Assembly (NCBI RefSeq): GCF_011075055.1 | Contig: NC_058143.1 | Location: 13,903,057 to 13,967,056, forward strand | DNA length: 64,000 nucleotides | From: Mangifera indica | Lineage: Eukaryota > Streptophyta > Magnoliopsida > Sapindales > Anacardiaceae | Direction of reading: 5' to 3' | Shown here: positions 36,923 through 48,116 of the stretch, piece by piece | How positions within the stretch are numbered: position 1 is the stretch's first letter | Layout: the number at the start of each line of letters is the position of its first letter | Made by a program: the position numbers and the translations under genes | Notes under the pieces: model-generated | What the model was told of the DNA's origin: nothing | The model's database searches: none | Seen by the model: the letters and a program-made list of their open reading frames with translations, nothing else

Positions 36923-37938
36923 AAACAATGGTTAGACAAGCTATATTGCTTCCCAAAAAGGCCTAATATCTCCCACAATGCATATCATTTCCATGTGATG
37001 CATTACTAGAGAGGAAAAAATTTTGTTATAATACGCAGTATTTCAAAGAATGAGAACAACATTAGTTTGTTTTTCTGTTCATGTATAAACTCTGTCATTT
37101 TCTTCTATCCATCCAAAATCTCGAGCTCGTTTTTCCCATAACCGTGAATGCTTGCGTCCCTCGGAAAGTAATCTTTCAGCCCTCTCCCTTGCTTCTTCAC
37201 AGGTTTCCATTCTTGCATTGCATCTCTCTGCTTCTGTTTGAAATTGGGAAGATGTTCTCATTGAAATCTTTTATCAATGTATTGGTGTGCTCTAAGGTGT
37301 CATTGGCTACAATTTCGGGCAAATGAAGCTCCTGCCACCAAGTCTTCATTATCCTTCTCCATTTCTTCCTTCAATTCTGGATCATGCTCACCAGAGTCTG
37401 AATGTGCATTCACAGAAAGAGAAATTTGTCAATTTAGCAGGGAGAAATGCTCTTGAAGTTGACATAAATAGTTATCATTAGCAAAACATACATTCAGGTC
37501 CTCATAAATCATTTATTAAATAATCATTTGACTCAAAAGCATAAGTTCTACAAATAATAATTCAACAATAGAACTAAATTGGAATGGTTAGCGTCAAATA
37601 GTTCAAAATATTAAAGTTTTTCTCTTGATTTTTTTTTTAAACTAAGAACCCAAATTGGTTGGATATAGGGCTAGATACAAACTCATCCGAACAAAGTAAA
37701 AACTTAGATATGTAAACCCTAAGATATAATAACCATACCTATAATTACAGTACTTGTTTTGCTAATTTTAGGGACTTTTACTTTTGATGTTGCTAACATT
37801 AAAACAAAATGGGCTTTTCTTCAGAAGGTTGATTCACTTCTCTGTAAGCTGTAAGGCCAATAATCACCATGAAAATACTTTCAAATGTGTATTAAAACTT
37901 TCACAATGTATGCTGATTAATACTAAATCCAGGGATTA

Positions 37939-38176
37939 TGTAACATCCCTGATCCAGTAACTTGGCCCACTGTCAAGATATTATCCACTTTGGATACACA
38001 GTCCATCATGGGTTTACTTCTGGGCTTTGTAATCCAAAACACGTCTTGACAGTTAAGGAGCTCACAGACTATTTAACCAATCAAACTCTTCCACCACTAA
38101 CCAATATAGGATACATAGATAGACCCAGCATCTCTCCCGTGCTTTGTCGATGTGGGATTCGCCTAAGGGTATCACA
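37939..38176 (-). repeat. 3' LTR of TRIM-2
   Basis: 238-bp repeat, downstream copy when the element is read on the minus strand; matches 38265-38502 with scattered differences. Confidence 0.9.
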
Positions 38177-38264
38177 TACACCCCCCCTTACGGGACCCAA
38201 CGTCTTCGTTAAGGTTTAACCCACCATCGTTCAAGAGGACACGCGGAACTACTCTGATGCCATT

Positions 38265-38502
38265 TGTAACATCCCTGGTTCAATAACCCAGCCCACTGTC
38301 AAGATATTGTCCACTTTGGACACACAGTCCATCATGGGTTTGCTTTTGGGCTTTGCAACCCAAAACGCGTCTTGACAGTTAAGGAGCTCACACACTATTT
38401 AACCAATCAAACTCTCCATCCACTAACCAATATGGGATACATAGACAGACCCAGCATCTCTCCCATACTTTGTCGATATGGGATTCGTCTAAGGGTATCA
38501 CA
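38265..38502 (-). repeat. 5' LTR of TRIM-2
   Basis: 238-bp repeat adjacent to the primer-binding site; matches 37939-38176. Confidence 0.9.
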
Positions 38503-38821
38503 GATTAAGATACACTAATAACACAATCATATTTTTCATAATAAAACATTAAGCTTTCATCCCATAAAAGAGACAGGCCTTTAGAAACAACCAAATACGC
38601 AAAGCAATCATTTATTCCTCAGATTTAAAGCTTACTTACTGCTTAATGCCGAAGGAAGGTCCAGTTGTAAAGTGCAGTTGCAGGGGGCACAAGAACATGA
38701 AACTTTATGGTACAATGGTGTCCCTAAACAGAAAGCAATAAAAAAATAAACCCGCCACCGCCACCAAAACAGCCCTCTCGAACTCTCCACTAGTTTCCCT
38801 TCGTGTGAAAGAATGAGCCAT

Positions 38822-40122
38822 CTTCTTCAACACTCAAAAACAAGTAAAAATAAACAAAATCCGATTTTGTTTTGATTCCAACAATGCAAGACGAGCAGAG
38901 TTTGAGTACAACTAAAAGAGTAAAAACTTGCTTTGTCTGTTTGAATAGTGCTAGGCTCTGCAGTAAAAATGGAACTCAAAGGGCTGAATATCGTAAAATT
39001 ATTAATTGGATAATCGATCGAATTAATATTATTCACAAAACATATATATAATATTATAATATAATCTAAATTAAAATTTTAATCTTATGAAATAAAAATA
39101 TAATAAATAAATAAATAAATTAGAATCCAAATCTTAAAATAAGACGAAGGTTAAAAAAATAAATTAAAATCATATTAAATAACAATAGGATCTGATCATA
39201 ATCGGTTCACATAGGAACCCGAATAAGAAATATGAAAGGTGAAAAGAAGTAGGGTGTTTCAGAGTGAGGGAAAGATTGTTTTATATATTTAATGAAAAAG
39301 GTAATCTTTTGCCTATTTCGAGATAGTAAAGAAGAAGAGATCCCAAGAAAGTGTTTTGGTCTCTCATGACCAATAATTGTGTTTGAGGGTTATGATGATT
39401 GACTGAACCATGAAGTGAAAATTTCTACAGACAACTAGAGTCAAGGGTTTTTTTTTTTTTTTTTCATTATTAAAATAATATTTTATGTATATATTTATAA
39501 TATATAATTTAAATATATAAATAATATATTATTATTTAATTAAATATTATTTTATTTTTAATTTAAAATTATTTAATTATGATTATTGAGTAAACCGTAA
39601 ATAGGCCATTGGCTATCACATCAGAGCGAATAATGGGTATTTCTTCTATTAATTGCTTAATATTTGTGAGATGCAATTGTTGAATAAACACTTGCTTAAT
39701 AGTATCAACAAATTATATAGCACAAAAATAATAAATAAATTTCTTTTTCTTTCCCTTTTAAATATGAGAGATGAGTATAATTTCCCCCTTCTATAAAGGG
39801 CATGGGTTTGCTCTTGCAGTGATTTTAGTATTCAGGAGTTAGCATTTAAGCTTAAATTGAATGCAACTTCCAACAGCTTTTCCATTAAGAGCATCACAAC
39901 TAATCCAGACAGAATTTTAACTAACAAAGTATTACAATCCAACCTTATAAAGATGCCACTACTCTAGCTGGGGGAATCTCTTGGTATCATGTATTCACCT
40001 GAAAGAATCTGCATTTTAAGAATTAGAGTTTTAAGGACCCATTGAGAACTGATTCTTTACAGCATTCAAGTGTTTGATCTTTTTCGCAACAATGATGAGT
40101 TAATGGTGAAATCAGCAAGGTA
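38822..40122. other. AT-rich intergenic stretch with MITE remnant
   Basis: No gene. Contains (AAAT)n near 39100-39121, a T-tract at 39450-39465 and a palindromic MITE copy at about 39468-39595 (TATATATTTATAATATATAATTT and its inverse). Confidence 0.35.
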
Positions 40123-42700
40123 TTATTTTGTATCATCTTCTTTCTTTTCTTCTTCTGCATCTGTCAAATGATCAAAAAATTCGTCAAAGAACCATGAACA
40201 ATTTTCATTCCAATCACCCCTACTGGCATTGATTCGCCACTTTTGGTCAGCGATCATTGCAGGAGAGAGCCCCCATTCGAGCATCTCTTCCTCTGTGTGA
40301 TGCATAGCCAAGCTATATTCTCCACCCTCTCCTAACTCCATTACTCGAAACTCACAGTTTTCGAGGTTGTTTAAGAGCTCAAATTGCTCAACTGTCCATT
40401 TAAACCACTTCATGAGAAAGATACGTGCGGCCAAGCCATGTGATAAAATGACAAGATTTAGTTCCTGGGAGGGATCAATGTTAAGCCTGTTGAAGTTTAT
40501 GTCCCTCCAAAGGGATTCAAAAAAACCTGCAAAATTTAACTGGTTGTTCAACAATCTGATACAGTGTCTCTCACCTAATGCAATTATCTAGTATCTACAA
40601 TCAAAATGGAATATTAATTGATGATTATGACTAGGGCTGGATACGAGCCGAGCCGAGCCCGAACAGGGCCCAGCTCGTTTTCGGCTCGTTTTCAGTGAGC
40701 CCAAGCTCGGGCTCGGGCTCGGGCTCGCACGAGCTCGCTAAACATGTGTTCGTGTTCGGTTCGTTTCATAATTTTAGTGTTCGGGTTCGTGTGTTCGGGC
40801 TCGGGTTCGCTTTAGGCTCGTATTTTCAAGGAAAAACGGTGTCGTTTCTTCTTTGAAATAAGTGTTTTTTTATTTGAGTGTTCGGCTCGCGAGCCGAGCT
40901 CGGCTCGCTTAACCAATGTTCGTGTTCGGGCTCGTATTCGTTTTTGCTTAAAATTCAGGCTCGTGTTCGGGCTCGGACTCGTTCAAGGCAAGCTCGGGTT
41001 CGGGCTCGTTCGAGCAAAGCTCGTTTCGAGCCTGAACAAGCTCGCTTCGAATCCACCCCTAATTATGACTACTTAAAAAAAGAAACCCAGAAGTCACTGT
41101 TTCTGCCATGTATAACTAATATATAGATTTCATATTTTCAACTCCTCACATTCTGGTAATTACAAGTAGTCAAGCAATTTGAAGGACAAAAAACTTTAAT
41201 CACAAGCAGAGACAACATAAATAAGTACTGGTTCCGAGTATGAGCTTAATGTTAACTAGTTAAATTCACATGTCAGCTACTTCAAAAGTAGTTCAACTTA
41301 AAGAATTGGCATTGTTAGCATAGACTTTCAACTCTTGAACAAGCAAACTCATGCAAATCAGCAGTCCAACTATAGCAGACATACACCACATCGGAAGATC
41401 GAGCCAATGCAAACATCAATAAATTTTTGGGGTTCTAGACCTAAGTGTCATCAGATTATTTTCAACAGCAGTAGTTAAATTACCCTTTTCATTAAGCCAG
41501 TTCTATTCCAGATTTTATGACCATTAAACAAAGTTGTACAACAGCCTTAATTTCTTCCCAATCTTTTAAATAAAGTGAAAATTGGGTAGTGATTAACAGA
41601 CGTGAAAATCTGCTCTGAAATTGATATCTTAGCTTTTGCTTCCAAACTCATGAATGCATTGTCACAAAATCGTTTTTCTCACTTCTTAAGCAAAATCAAT
41701 CCACCTTCATTCTTAAAGCAATTAAAACAAAAAGAAAAAGGTACTTAAGATATATCTGCCAAACCCCCCACATTTTTTGGCCGCACAAAACCATGAAAAC
41801 ACTTCTATGCTTGTGTTTTGCTTTAAAAACAGTAAACAGAAAACAGACAAAACAAAAACACAAATAAAGCATAAAAAACTTACTTGAAACTCGGTCAAAA
41901 ACATCTGCAGCAGATTCCCCTTCAGGAAATCGATAATAAAACCTCCCAAACTTCTCTCTTGTCTCTTTTATCACTTTCATTCTCTCACTAACCTTTCAAA
42001 ACCGAAAAAAGAAAAAAATACAACACCACCATTAACTTTGTCGCATGGAAATGGCCAATCCCTGCCCTACTAAGACTAAATTCCAGTAACCTTAATTGTC
42101 ATTTCTTTACATGCAATGCAACTTAAAATTGGACTTTTTTTAATAAATTGAGGCAATTACAGAGAGAATATAAAATTTAAAAGCGAAAGCTTGAAGAACA
42201 GAAGATATATAAACAAAGTGATAATGTAGTACCTGAAAATTACCGAAATCTTGTTCTCTAATCCGACACTCTTCTCTGACACCAATGATGTGTTTCTTGG
42301 AGAAGAACCTTCCAATCTCGCGGAGAGTAGATCTGGTGCGCTCGTAGGGCGAGACGTAAAAGTATAGGCGGTAGTCAGAGGAGGTGGTGTTGGCGGAGAT
42401 CAAGGACTTCAAATGGGAGCCACAATGTCTGGCCTGCGTGATTCCCAGTTCCGTTAGGGGGATTTTGTGGTCAGGGGTGGTTGAGTAGGCGTCGTCGTCG
42501 AGGTTCCCCTGAGACTCGCCGTGACGGACTAAAATGATGCGTTTTGGTAGAAGATAGCTGCGTTGTTTGTCGCCGTCGTTGTTTTGATGCACTGACATTT
42601 CTTGATTTACAAGTTTTCTTGCTTTAATTTGTTTATTTATAAGCTTCCTTCCATTCACATCATCATCTTCTTCATGAGCAAGATCCAAATGTTGAACCAA
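40123..42700 (-). CDS. AT74/AT74H-like histidine phosphatase (phosphoglycerate mutase-like)
   Basis: Member of the histidine phosphatase superfamily, plant AT74/AT74H branch; substrate unknown, mutase activity not implied. Three exons: 42700-42233, 41992-41884, 40526-40123, phases consistent, 326 aa. The phosphohistidine motif ILVRHGESQGN is at about residues 55-65. R-x-R substrate-pocket text (YERTRSTLREI), the REQDFGNFQ motif, FPEGESAADVFDRV, and the second histidine in LVILSHGLAARIFLMKW follow in the usual order, so the active site is complete. The N-terminal 50 residues are variable and acidic/basic, without a clear targeting signal. Intron 2 (41883-40527) carries a hAT-type element. No breaks seen. 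Confidence 0.93.
40632..41061. mobile_element. hAT-type non-autonomous element 2, CTCGGG-rich
   Basis: A 430-bp element starting TAGGGCTGGATACGAGCCGA and ending with the inverse (TCGAATCCACCCCTA). It is flanked by a perfect 8-bp duplication ATTATGAC (40624-40631 and 41062-41069). Much of it is GC-rich text made of GGCTCG/GTTCGG repeats, very unlike the AT-rich surroundings. It lies in intron 2 of the AT74-like gene. An open stretch inside (40878-41126, arginine-rich) is a product of the repeat, not a gene. Confidence 0.9.
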
Positions 42701-43740
42701 TGTTTTATTACTACTGAGTAAAATGATATGCCAAATCCAAGAAATAACAAACCATTGTTGGGTTGAATTGGAATTGGATTACAGAGGGTTACCCACTTTT
42801 CACTTGGAAGAATCCCACCATTCACCATTCAACATTTCATGCGAACTGAGCGCTCCACCATATGACCTTTGTTCCCAATTTAACCAATTTCAGATTTTCA
42901 CTTTCAACATTAAAATATAATATTTACCATAATAAAATTATTAACTATAATGATTTAATTTGGAAGTATAATTATACAAATAGTCCAAGACAAAAATGAT
43001 TTGTTTGGAGGAATGGGTTGTTGCCTAGATGAAGATTCTTCATCATTTTGGATGACAAATAAGTGCTAAGGTAATGTCGACAAGGAAGGAGAGATAAGTG
43101 AGAAGGGTTGAAACAAGAAGATTATGGGAAAGGTTGGTTGTCAATCAGAATGGAGGTGACCGAAAAAGAGAAAAAAAACCACAAAGAAAAATATTAAATT
43201 TTTAAAATTTGGGTGGAAAGGAGTTATTAACTTTTTAAATGAGATGTGATAAAATTTGACATTTTTTTAATATTTTTAATTAAATGATAATTTTTTCTTT
43301 AATTATGATAATAAATTTTAACATAAAATTTGGTATTTGTATTTTTTAAAATTGATGGATATGAATTTTAGTTTCCGTTAAACCTTGGGGGGAAATAAGT
43401 CTTATACTTTCAATTTGAAATTATAATTGATTGATTGATTTATTCAATTTATACGAAATAAATCTTACACTTTCAACTTGAGTTAATTGTTTGAATACTC
43501 AATGGATTGGCATACAAAGTAAATGCAGAAATTAAATAAATAAACTAGCGTGCAAATTGCATGAAAGAGGGTCAATGAGAAGAACTCTGCCATAAAGTTG
43601 AGATTGTGAATAATTTAATAAATGAATAAAGACCTACTGATTTAGATCAATTGGTTGTCTGCATTGGTTGAGAGTTCCTAAGAAAATTGAGCTTATGGGT
43701 GTCTAAGAGCATATTTAATGAATTAAAATTTTTATTGAAA
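42701..43740. other. spacer with truncated foldback copy
   Basis: The first 200 bases are the AT74-like gene's upstream region. From about 42960 to 43413 one arm of a foldback-family element is visible: ATGATAATTTTTTCTTTAATTATG and the end CCTTGGGGGGAAATAAGTCTTA match the right arms of elements 1 and 2. The left arm is missing or unrecognisable. No gene. Confidence 0.45.
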
Positions 43741-44820
43741 TAAGGTGTAGCTTCAACCATGTTTCGAACAAGTTCATCGACACTGGAGCTACAACTTTGC
43801 CTTCGTTAGGAAAATCTTCATCCACCACAGGATTTAAGACATCCTTGTTTGGCTGTTCTGGTGCTTCCATTACGTTTTCTACCACAAAATCAACTGCTCC
43901 TTCGTTTTCCAGGATGTTCCCTATGGGTGCATTCATCTTCAAATTCAACTTCAACTAGTGGTTCATCTTTATCTTTCTCGGCTTCTACTGGGATTTTAAT
44001 CCCTCCTAGTACATCATTTTCACAAATTACTCAAAGTTCAACATCTACAACTTCACAACCCTTGCTAATATCATCTTCATCATCCACAAGCTCTTCTAGC
44101 TTTTCATTTGGAACATTGTCTTGTCAACCTTTATTTAGCTTCAACTTCTTCCACAACCACAATGTCTAACAAACTTGCCGCAATGGCCTCTTTATTGTCT
44201 TTTGGCGCAACATCTTCAATGCCATTATTTTCTACTGTCACTACCACCACTGCTCACCATGCCATGGGTGCACATCATTCGCATTGCACGCACTCTCTGT
44301 GCTACATCTAAGAAAAACAATCCCTTAGACCGAGTGATGGAGTACGCAACAACAACTCTCCTTGCTCTTAGCTCTACAATAGAAGAGAGCCAATGGGACT
44401 AAATGAATGCTAGCATATTGACTGAATTGTTGCTTTTGGGTGGAAAGCAATAGTACGAAATGGGCAAAACAAAAAGCCTTGCGGAGAACTTGTGCCACTA
44501 GTGTTGGTGAAAGGAATTCATTGGTCGAGCACATGTTGGTGTTGGTGGAGAACTCCTCAGTGGATTAGATACAGGCAATGGTGGAGATGATGAACTAGAC
44601 GTTGGATTGGATGCTTCTATAATGATGGTGGAGATGAAAATATTGGTGAATCGGATACAGGTGGAGATGATGAACTAGATGTTGGATTGGCAGCTTCTAT
44701 AATGATGGTGGAGATGAAAATGTTGGTGAATCGGATACAGGTGGAGATGCTGATAGTGATGCAAGTGAAATGGATTGTAGGAGAAAGGAAGAAAATGTAT
44801 CATTTGTTAAAAGTATTTTT
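43741..44820. other. uncertain transposon-like region with 80-bp tandem repeat
   Basis: On the minus strand at 43715-43954 an acidic open stretch ends in GKVVAPVSMNLFETW, which faintly resembles the start of FAR1/MULE-type proteins. On the plus strand several short frames are rich in S and T. No frame continues. I cannot assign a gene; a decayed mobile element is the likeliest reading. Confidence 0.25.
44581..44755 (+). repeat. 80-bp tandem duplication
   Basis: Two full copies (44581-44660, 44661-44740) and the beginning of a third of a unit starting GTGGAGATGATGAACTAGA. The copies differ at a few bases. The period is not a multiple of three, so it is not a coding repeat in its present form. 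Confidence 0.85.
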
Positions 44821-45018
44821 AAAAAAAAAAAAAACAATTTGTTATAAATTTAATTAAGCAACTATGGAAAAATAAAATAATTTTCATTAACAAATGAGAA
44901 TGATAAGTAAATAGACTTTTCTTACCTAAAATATGAAAAATAATTGTTTTATCAAAGTTCAGATGTGAAAAAGTCTTTCAACCCAAAAAATATTTATGAT
45001 TTCATAATTTTTATTATA

Positions 45019-45742
45019 GGCCAAAGGACTATTTTCCTGCCCAAGTTTTAATGTAAAGACACTTATAAAATTTTAAAAACTTAAATACTCAATTATGATC
45101 TAGTTTTTATTAAAAATTTTGATTAGGGTTAATAGTAAAATCGTTATTTAGAAAAAAATTAAAATTTTATCATAGTTTTCTTCTCATGTTTAAAAATCTC
45201 ACAATTTTTTCTACCCAAAGTTTAAAAAGTGAAAATTTTCTCCTAAGTTTTTTTTCTCTTCTCTCCAACGACAATTCACTGTCACCAACTATCAGTCGTC
45301 CTCCCTTCCATCTTATCTCTCTCGCAATATTAGAATGATTGGCCAACGCATGATAAAGAGATCTTGGTCTCTTCATCTCATGACAAAGAGATTTCAGTCT
45401 ATTCGTTATGCTTCAACCAACCATTCTGACGGTGAGAGAGAAATAAGATGGGAGAGAAGACGACTGACAGCCAATGGCAACGAATTGTTACTAGAGAGAA
45501 GAAGAAAAAACCCTATAAAGAAATTATCACTTTTCAAATTTTAGGTGAGAAATAATTGTGAGATTTTTAAACTTAAAAAATAAAATATAATAAAACTTTA
45601 ATTTTTTAAATTTTTTAGTAAATGATAGTTTTATCCCTAATCCTAATTAAAATTTTTAATAAAAATTAAGTTATAAATAAATATTTAAAATTTTAAAATC
45701 TCGTGAATATATTTTTTTCTTTACATTCAAACTTGGGTGGCC
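45019..45742. mobile_element. foldback element 4, Mutator-like, with perfect 9-bp target duplication
   Basis: Starts GGCCAAAGGACTATTTTCCTG and ends ACTTGGGTGGCC. A perfect 9-bp duplication TTTATTATA flanks it (45010-45018, 45743-45751), as for Mutator-type insertions. The arms pair almost to the middle (about 45350): ACGACAATTCACTGTCACC pairs with the 45470s, CCATCTTATCTCTCTCGC with 45430-45450, and CATGATAAAGAGATCTTGG lies at the centre. Both strands therefore translate to similar peptides, an effect of the palindrome. No transposase. Confidence 0.85.
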
Positions 45743-45894
45743 TTTATTATATTCCTTACATTTACTCAACTTATGTGGATGTCATTTCATATGAAGTCCC
45801 TCCATTCCCTTTTTAGCTGACATATGATATATTTAGCTCCACACCTACTATTGTTCATGTGATATTATTATCATCACAATTATGAGAACAAGTC

Positions 45895-45920
45895 ATATAA
45901 ATAAATAAATAAATAAATAA

Positions 45921-45990
<70 letters not shown>
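45895..45990. repeat. (AAAT)n then (TA)n microsatellite
   Basis: Seven or so AAAT units (45898-45926) run into about 30 TA units (45927-45988). Confidence 0.95.
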
Positions 45991-46725
45991 CAAATTAGTT
46001 GGATGGAATGTCAATTCGATACGAGAAGTAATCCATTCCAATCAATTGTAATTTATTATTAAATATATAACCAAAATCATTTTAACATAAAAGATAACTT
46101 TGTTTGATGGTATATCTCTCCTCCAAAATTAATAGATAAGGTCTTTAGGCTTAAGTCACAATAATGAATATTTCTCCTTTAAAAATAATTTTTTACGTTA
46201 ATTACGTTAAATTTGTTTTTTGACCTGGTCTAATCATTCTAACTCCAAAAAAAAAAAAAAATTCAAACAGAACCCTTTTTGTAACAAATTGTTTTAAAAC
46301 CATGTTAAAATTACTAATTATAGCCTCCTCAGCAGTAATCACGGTTTTGCCTTATCATGTCTTTAAGTAAGACTACTATTATATTATTAAATATCATCTA
46401 AACGTATTTTTTATTTTAATTAAAATAAATAAAATATTTTCGAGATATTTGAATTTTGACTTACTAAAAAAAATATTTGAATTTTGTTTTAGAAGAATCA
46501 CACACACTTTCGCTATGTATACTTATTTTAAACATATAAATATGTACACATTTATATATGTCATTATATCATTAGGGGATTTTGTATTAAAGATAAAATA
46601 TTACCCGATTATGTAATGACATATATAAATAAATATACATTTGTGAATCTAAAATTAATAGACATAATTTTATTATTATGAAAAGACACTGGTGAAGCTA
46701 TTCAAGAATCTAAACAATAACCCAT
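45991..46725. other. AT-rich spacer with MITE copy
   Basis: No gene. A palindromic MITE copy is visible at about 46512-46672 (ACACATTTATATATGTCATTATATC against GATTATGTAATGACATATATAAATA). Confidence 0.4.
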
Positions 46726-46726
<1 letters not shown>

Positions 46727-46798
<72 letters not shown>

Positions 46799-46806
46799 GT
46801 ATGTAT
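46727..46806. repeat. (TA)n then (TATG)n microsatellite
   Basis: About 29 TA units followed by five TATG units. An apparent reading frame over it encodes only alternating I and Y and is not a gene. Confidence 0.95.
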
Positions 46807-47286
46807 GGCGAAAACATTTATATTATAATTAAATGACTTATTTAACTGAAGACATTTTCCAAAGACAAGTCTAATATATTTCAAGCCTTCATAGGGGCAA
46901 CCAAACCATCTAAATTTGGCAAATTGTAAACAAGTCAGTTCCCTCTTCTCTCTATCTCTCGGTCATCCCCCCAGTTGACACTTCAAGTTACCATGGATCC
47001 CGAAAAATTCCCTCATATTTTCTCCTCCTCCATTATTGGCTGATATACATGGACAACAATGACAGCTCATAACAAAAACCCTAAAATACATTAGATCTAT
47101 CACATCAACTGTACATGAGATTAAATGGTTCATAGGTTTTAATAATTAGGGGCAATATAATTTTCAGTTGGAGTGATAGGTGTAATGTATTTTGGGTTCA
47201 AGTTCAAAAGAACTGAGAAATGAGACATGGGTTGTTTGTCCCTTTGTAATTCAGTGCACACAGCCCCATGTGAAGAGGTGTAGAAG

Positions 47287-48116
47287 TCACCTGGTTGTCA
47301 CACAATGCTGCCTCCACACATGGAGGTTATTATGGTGGTGGTGGTTTTCAATTCGCACCTCATTACATCTCCTTGATAATTCCCCCTTAAATGGCCACCC
47401 CTCAATTCTCTCTTCATCTTTCTCCTCCTCTTCTTCCACTGCTTCTAACTGTTGTTGTTGTTGTTGTTGTATTCTTCTTCTTCTTCTTCTTCTTCTTCTT
47501 CTTCTTCATTGATTAGATGCAACCTCAACCGTCCATCTTGCCTTGAAGCGCGTAAAATCTCCTGGCGATCGATTCTAACTTCAGTTAACTCTAGTCTCCC
47601 GTCTGTTCTAACAGACCGGAGAAAGAAACTGGGCTGACCGTTACGGTTGAAAGACGAGAGTGGAGGTGGAAACTTCTTTAACTGTCTTTTCTCACTGACA
47701 TTTTTTCTCCCTTCAGCCCTTGTCGGCAAGTCCACTCTCGTGTAATTATCATCTTTAACATTTATCTCATCCGAACTCTCAAACCCTAAGCTTTCAGTAC
47801 ATGACATCAACCCATTCACCCCACTGCCCATGAGGTCGATAAACCCAACCCCTCCAGGGTCCTTCTTCTCAAACATACTCAAGAATGGCGGTGGTGGAGG
47901 AGTTTGTGGTGATGATGATGACGATAATTTAAGAAGAGAGGATTCAATAACATTAGGCGGACGGTAAGTTTCAGCGGTGGTGCTGATGATTAACCCTAAG
48001 CCTTCTTTGTGTTTATAAGGGGCTTTATTACAATCTGAATCGATGGAGTTGTCTGTGGTGGCGGCGGTGAGGCCTAGAACAGAGAAAACACTCTTTTTGC
48101 AAAAGGTCATCATCAT
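47287..48116 (-). pseudogene. FANTASTIC FOUR (FAF) family gene with a frame change in its microsatellite
   Basis: FAF proteins are plant-specific regulators linked to shoot meristem size. The open part (48116-47445, 223 aa) has a serine/proline-rich start, DPGGVGFIDLMGSGVNGLMS, CTESLGFESSDE, and the FAF domain (FPPPLSSFNRNGQPSFFLRS then VRTDGRLELTEVRI and LRASRQDGRLRL). It then enters a GAA run coding for glutamates and an AAC run coding for asparagines, and stops at 47445. The conserved family tail (acidic stretch, EGWPFKGELSRRCNEV, HHHHNNLHVW, VTTR) is in another frame and ends at 47287; in that frame the AAC run reads as glutamines. One base changed at the GAA/AAC junction explains it. This could be a real truncating allele or an assembly slip; the gene may be functional. 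Confidence 0.8.
47455..47508. repeat. adjoining (TTG)n and (TTC)n microsatellites
   Basis: About seven TTG units and twelve TTC units on the plus strand, within the FAF coding region. Confidence 0.95.

Larger units (their letters stand above)
37939..38502 (-). mobile_element. complete TRIM retrotransposon (TRIM-2)
   Basis: Same family as TRIM-1, inverted. Two 238-bp repeats (37939-38176 and 38265-38502) begin TGTAACATCCCTG and end GGGTATCACA on the plus strand. Read on the minus strand, the primer-binding site is TGGCATCAGAGT (38262-38251), two mismatches from the TRIM-1 site, and a G-rich purine tract lies at about 38189-38178. A perfect 5-bp target duplication GATTA flanks it (37934-37938, 38503-38507). 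The LTRs differ from each other at more positions than those of TRIM-1, so it is older. It lies in the intron of the DUF1068 pseudogene. Confidence 0.92.
37079..38821 (-). pseudogene. DUF1068 membrane protein gene, frame broken three times
   Basis: The DUF1068 family comprises small plant proteins with one N-terminal membrane segment and a coiled C-terminal part; function unknown. Exon 1 (38821-38640) starts MAHSFTRRE, has a hydrophobic segment and then GTPLYHKVSC and CAPCNC. Exon 2 (37397-37079) has SGEHDPELKEEMEKD, IVANDTLEHTN and the family signature METCEEARERAE...LWEKRARDFGW. Correct reading needs three frame changes: at a run of seven T in exon 1 (about 38735; six T restores the frame), near 37330 (after EDLVA) and near 37262 (before the TSSQFQ part). 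A TRIM retrotransposon occupies the intron. Pseudogene is likely; the T-run alone could be a sequencing slip, the others less so. Confidence 0.8.

Noticed and set aside
40878..41126. Arginine-rich open frame
   Set aside because: Translated from GGCTCG-type repeats of a hAT element; it crosses the element border.
45170..45544. Similar open frames on both strands
   Set aside because: They are the two arms of a foldback element, so the likeness follows from the palindrome.
46702..46884. Apparent small gene on the minus strand
   Set aside because: Half of it is translated TA repeat (alternating I and Y); no motif or splice support.
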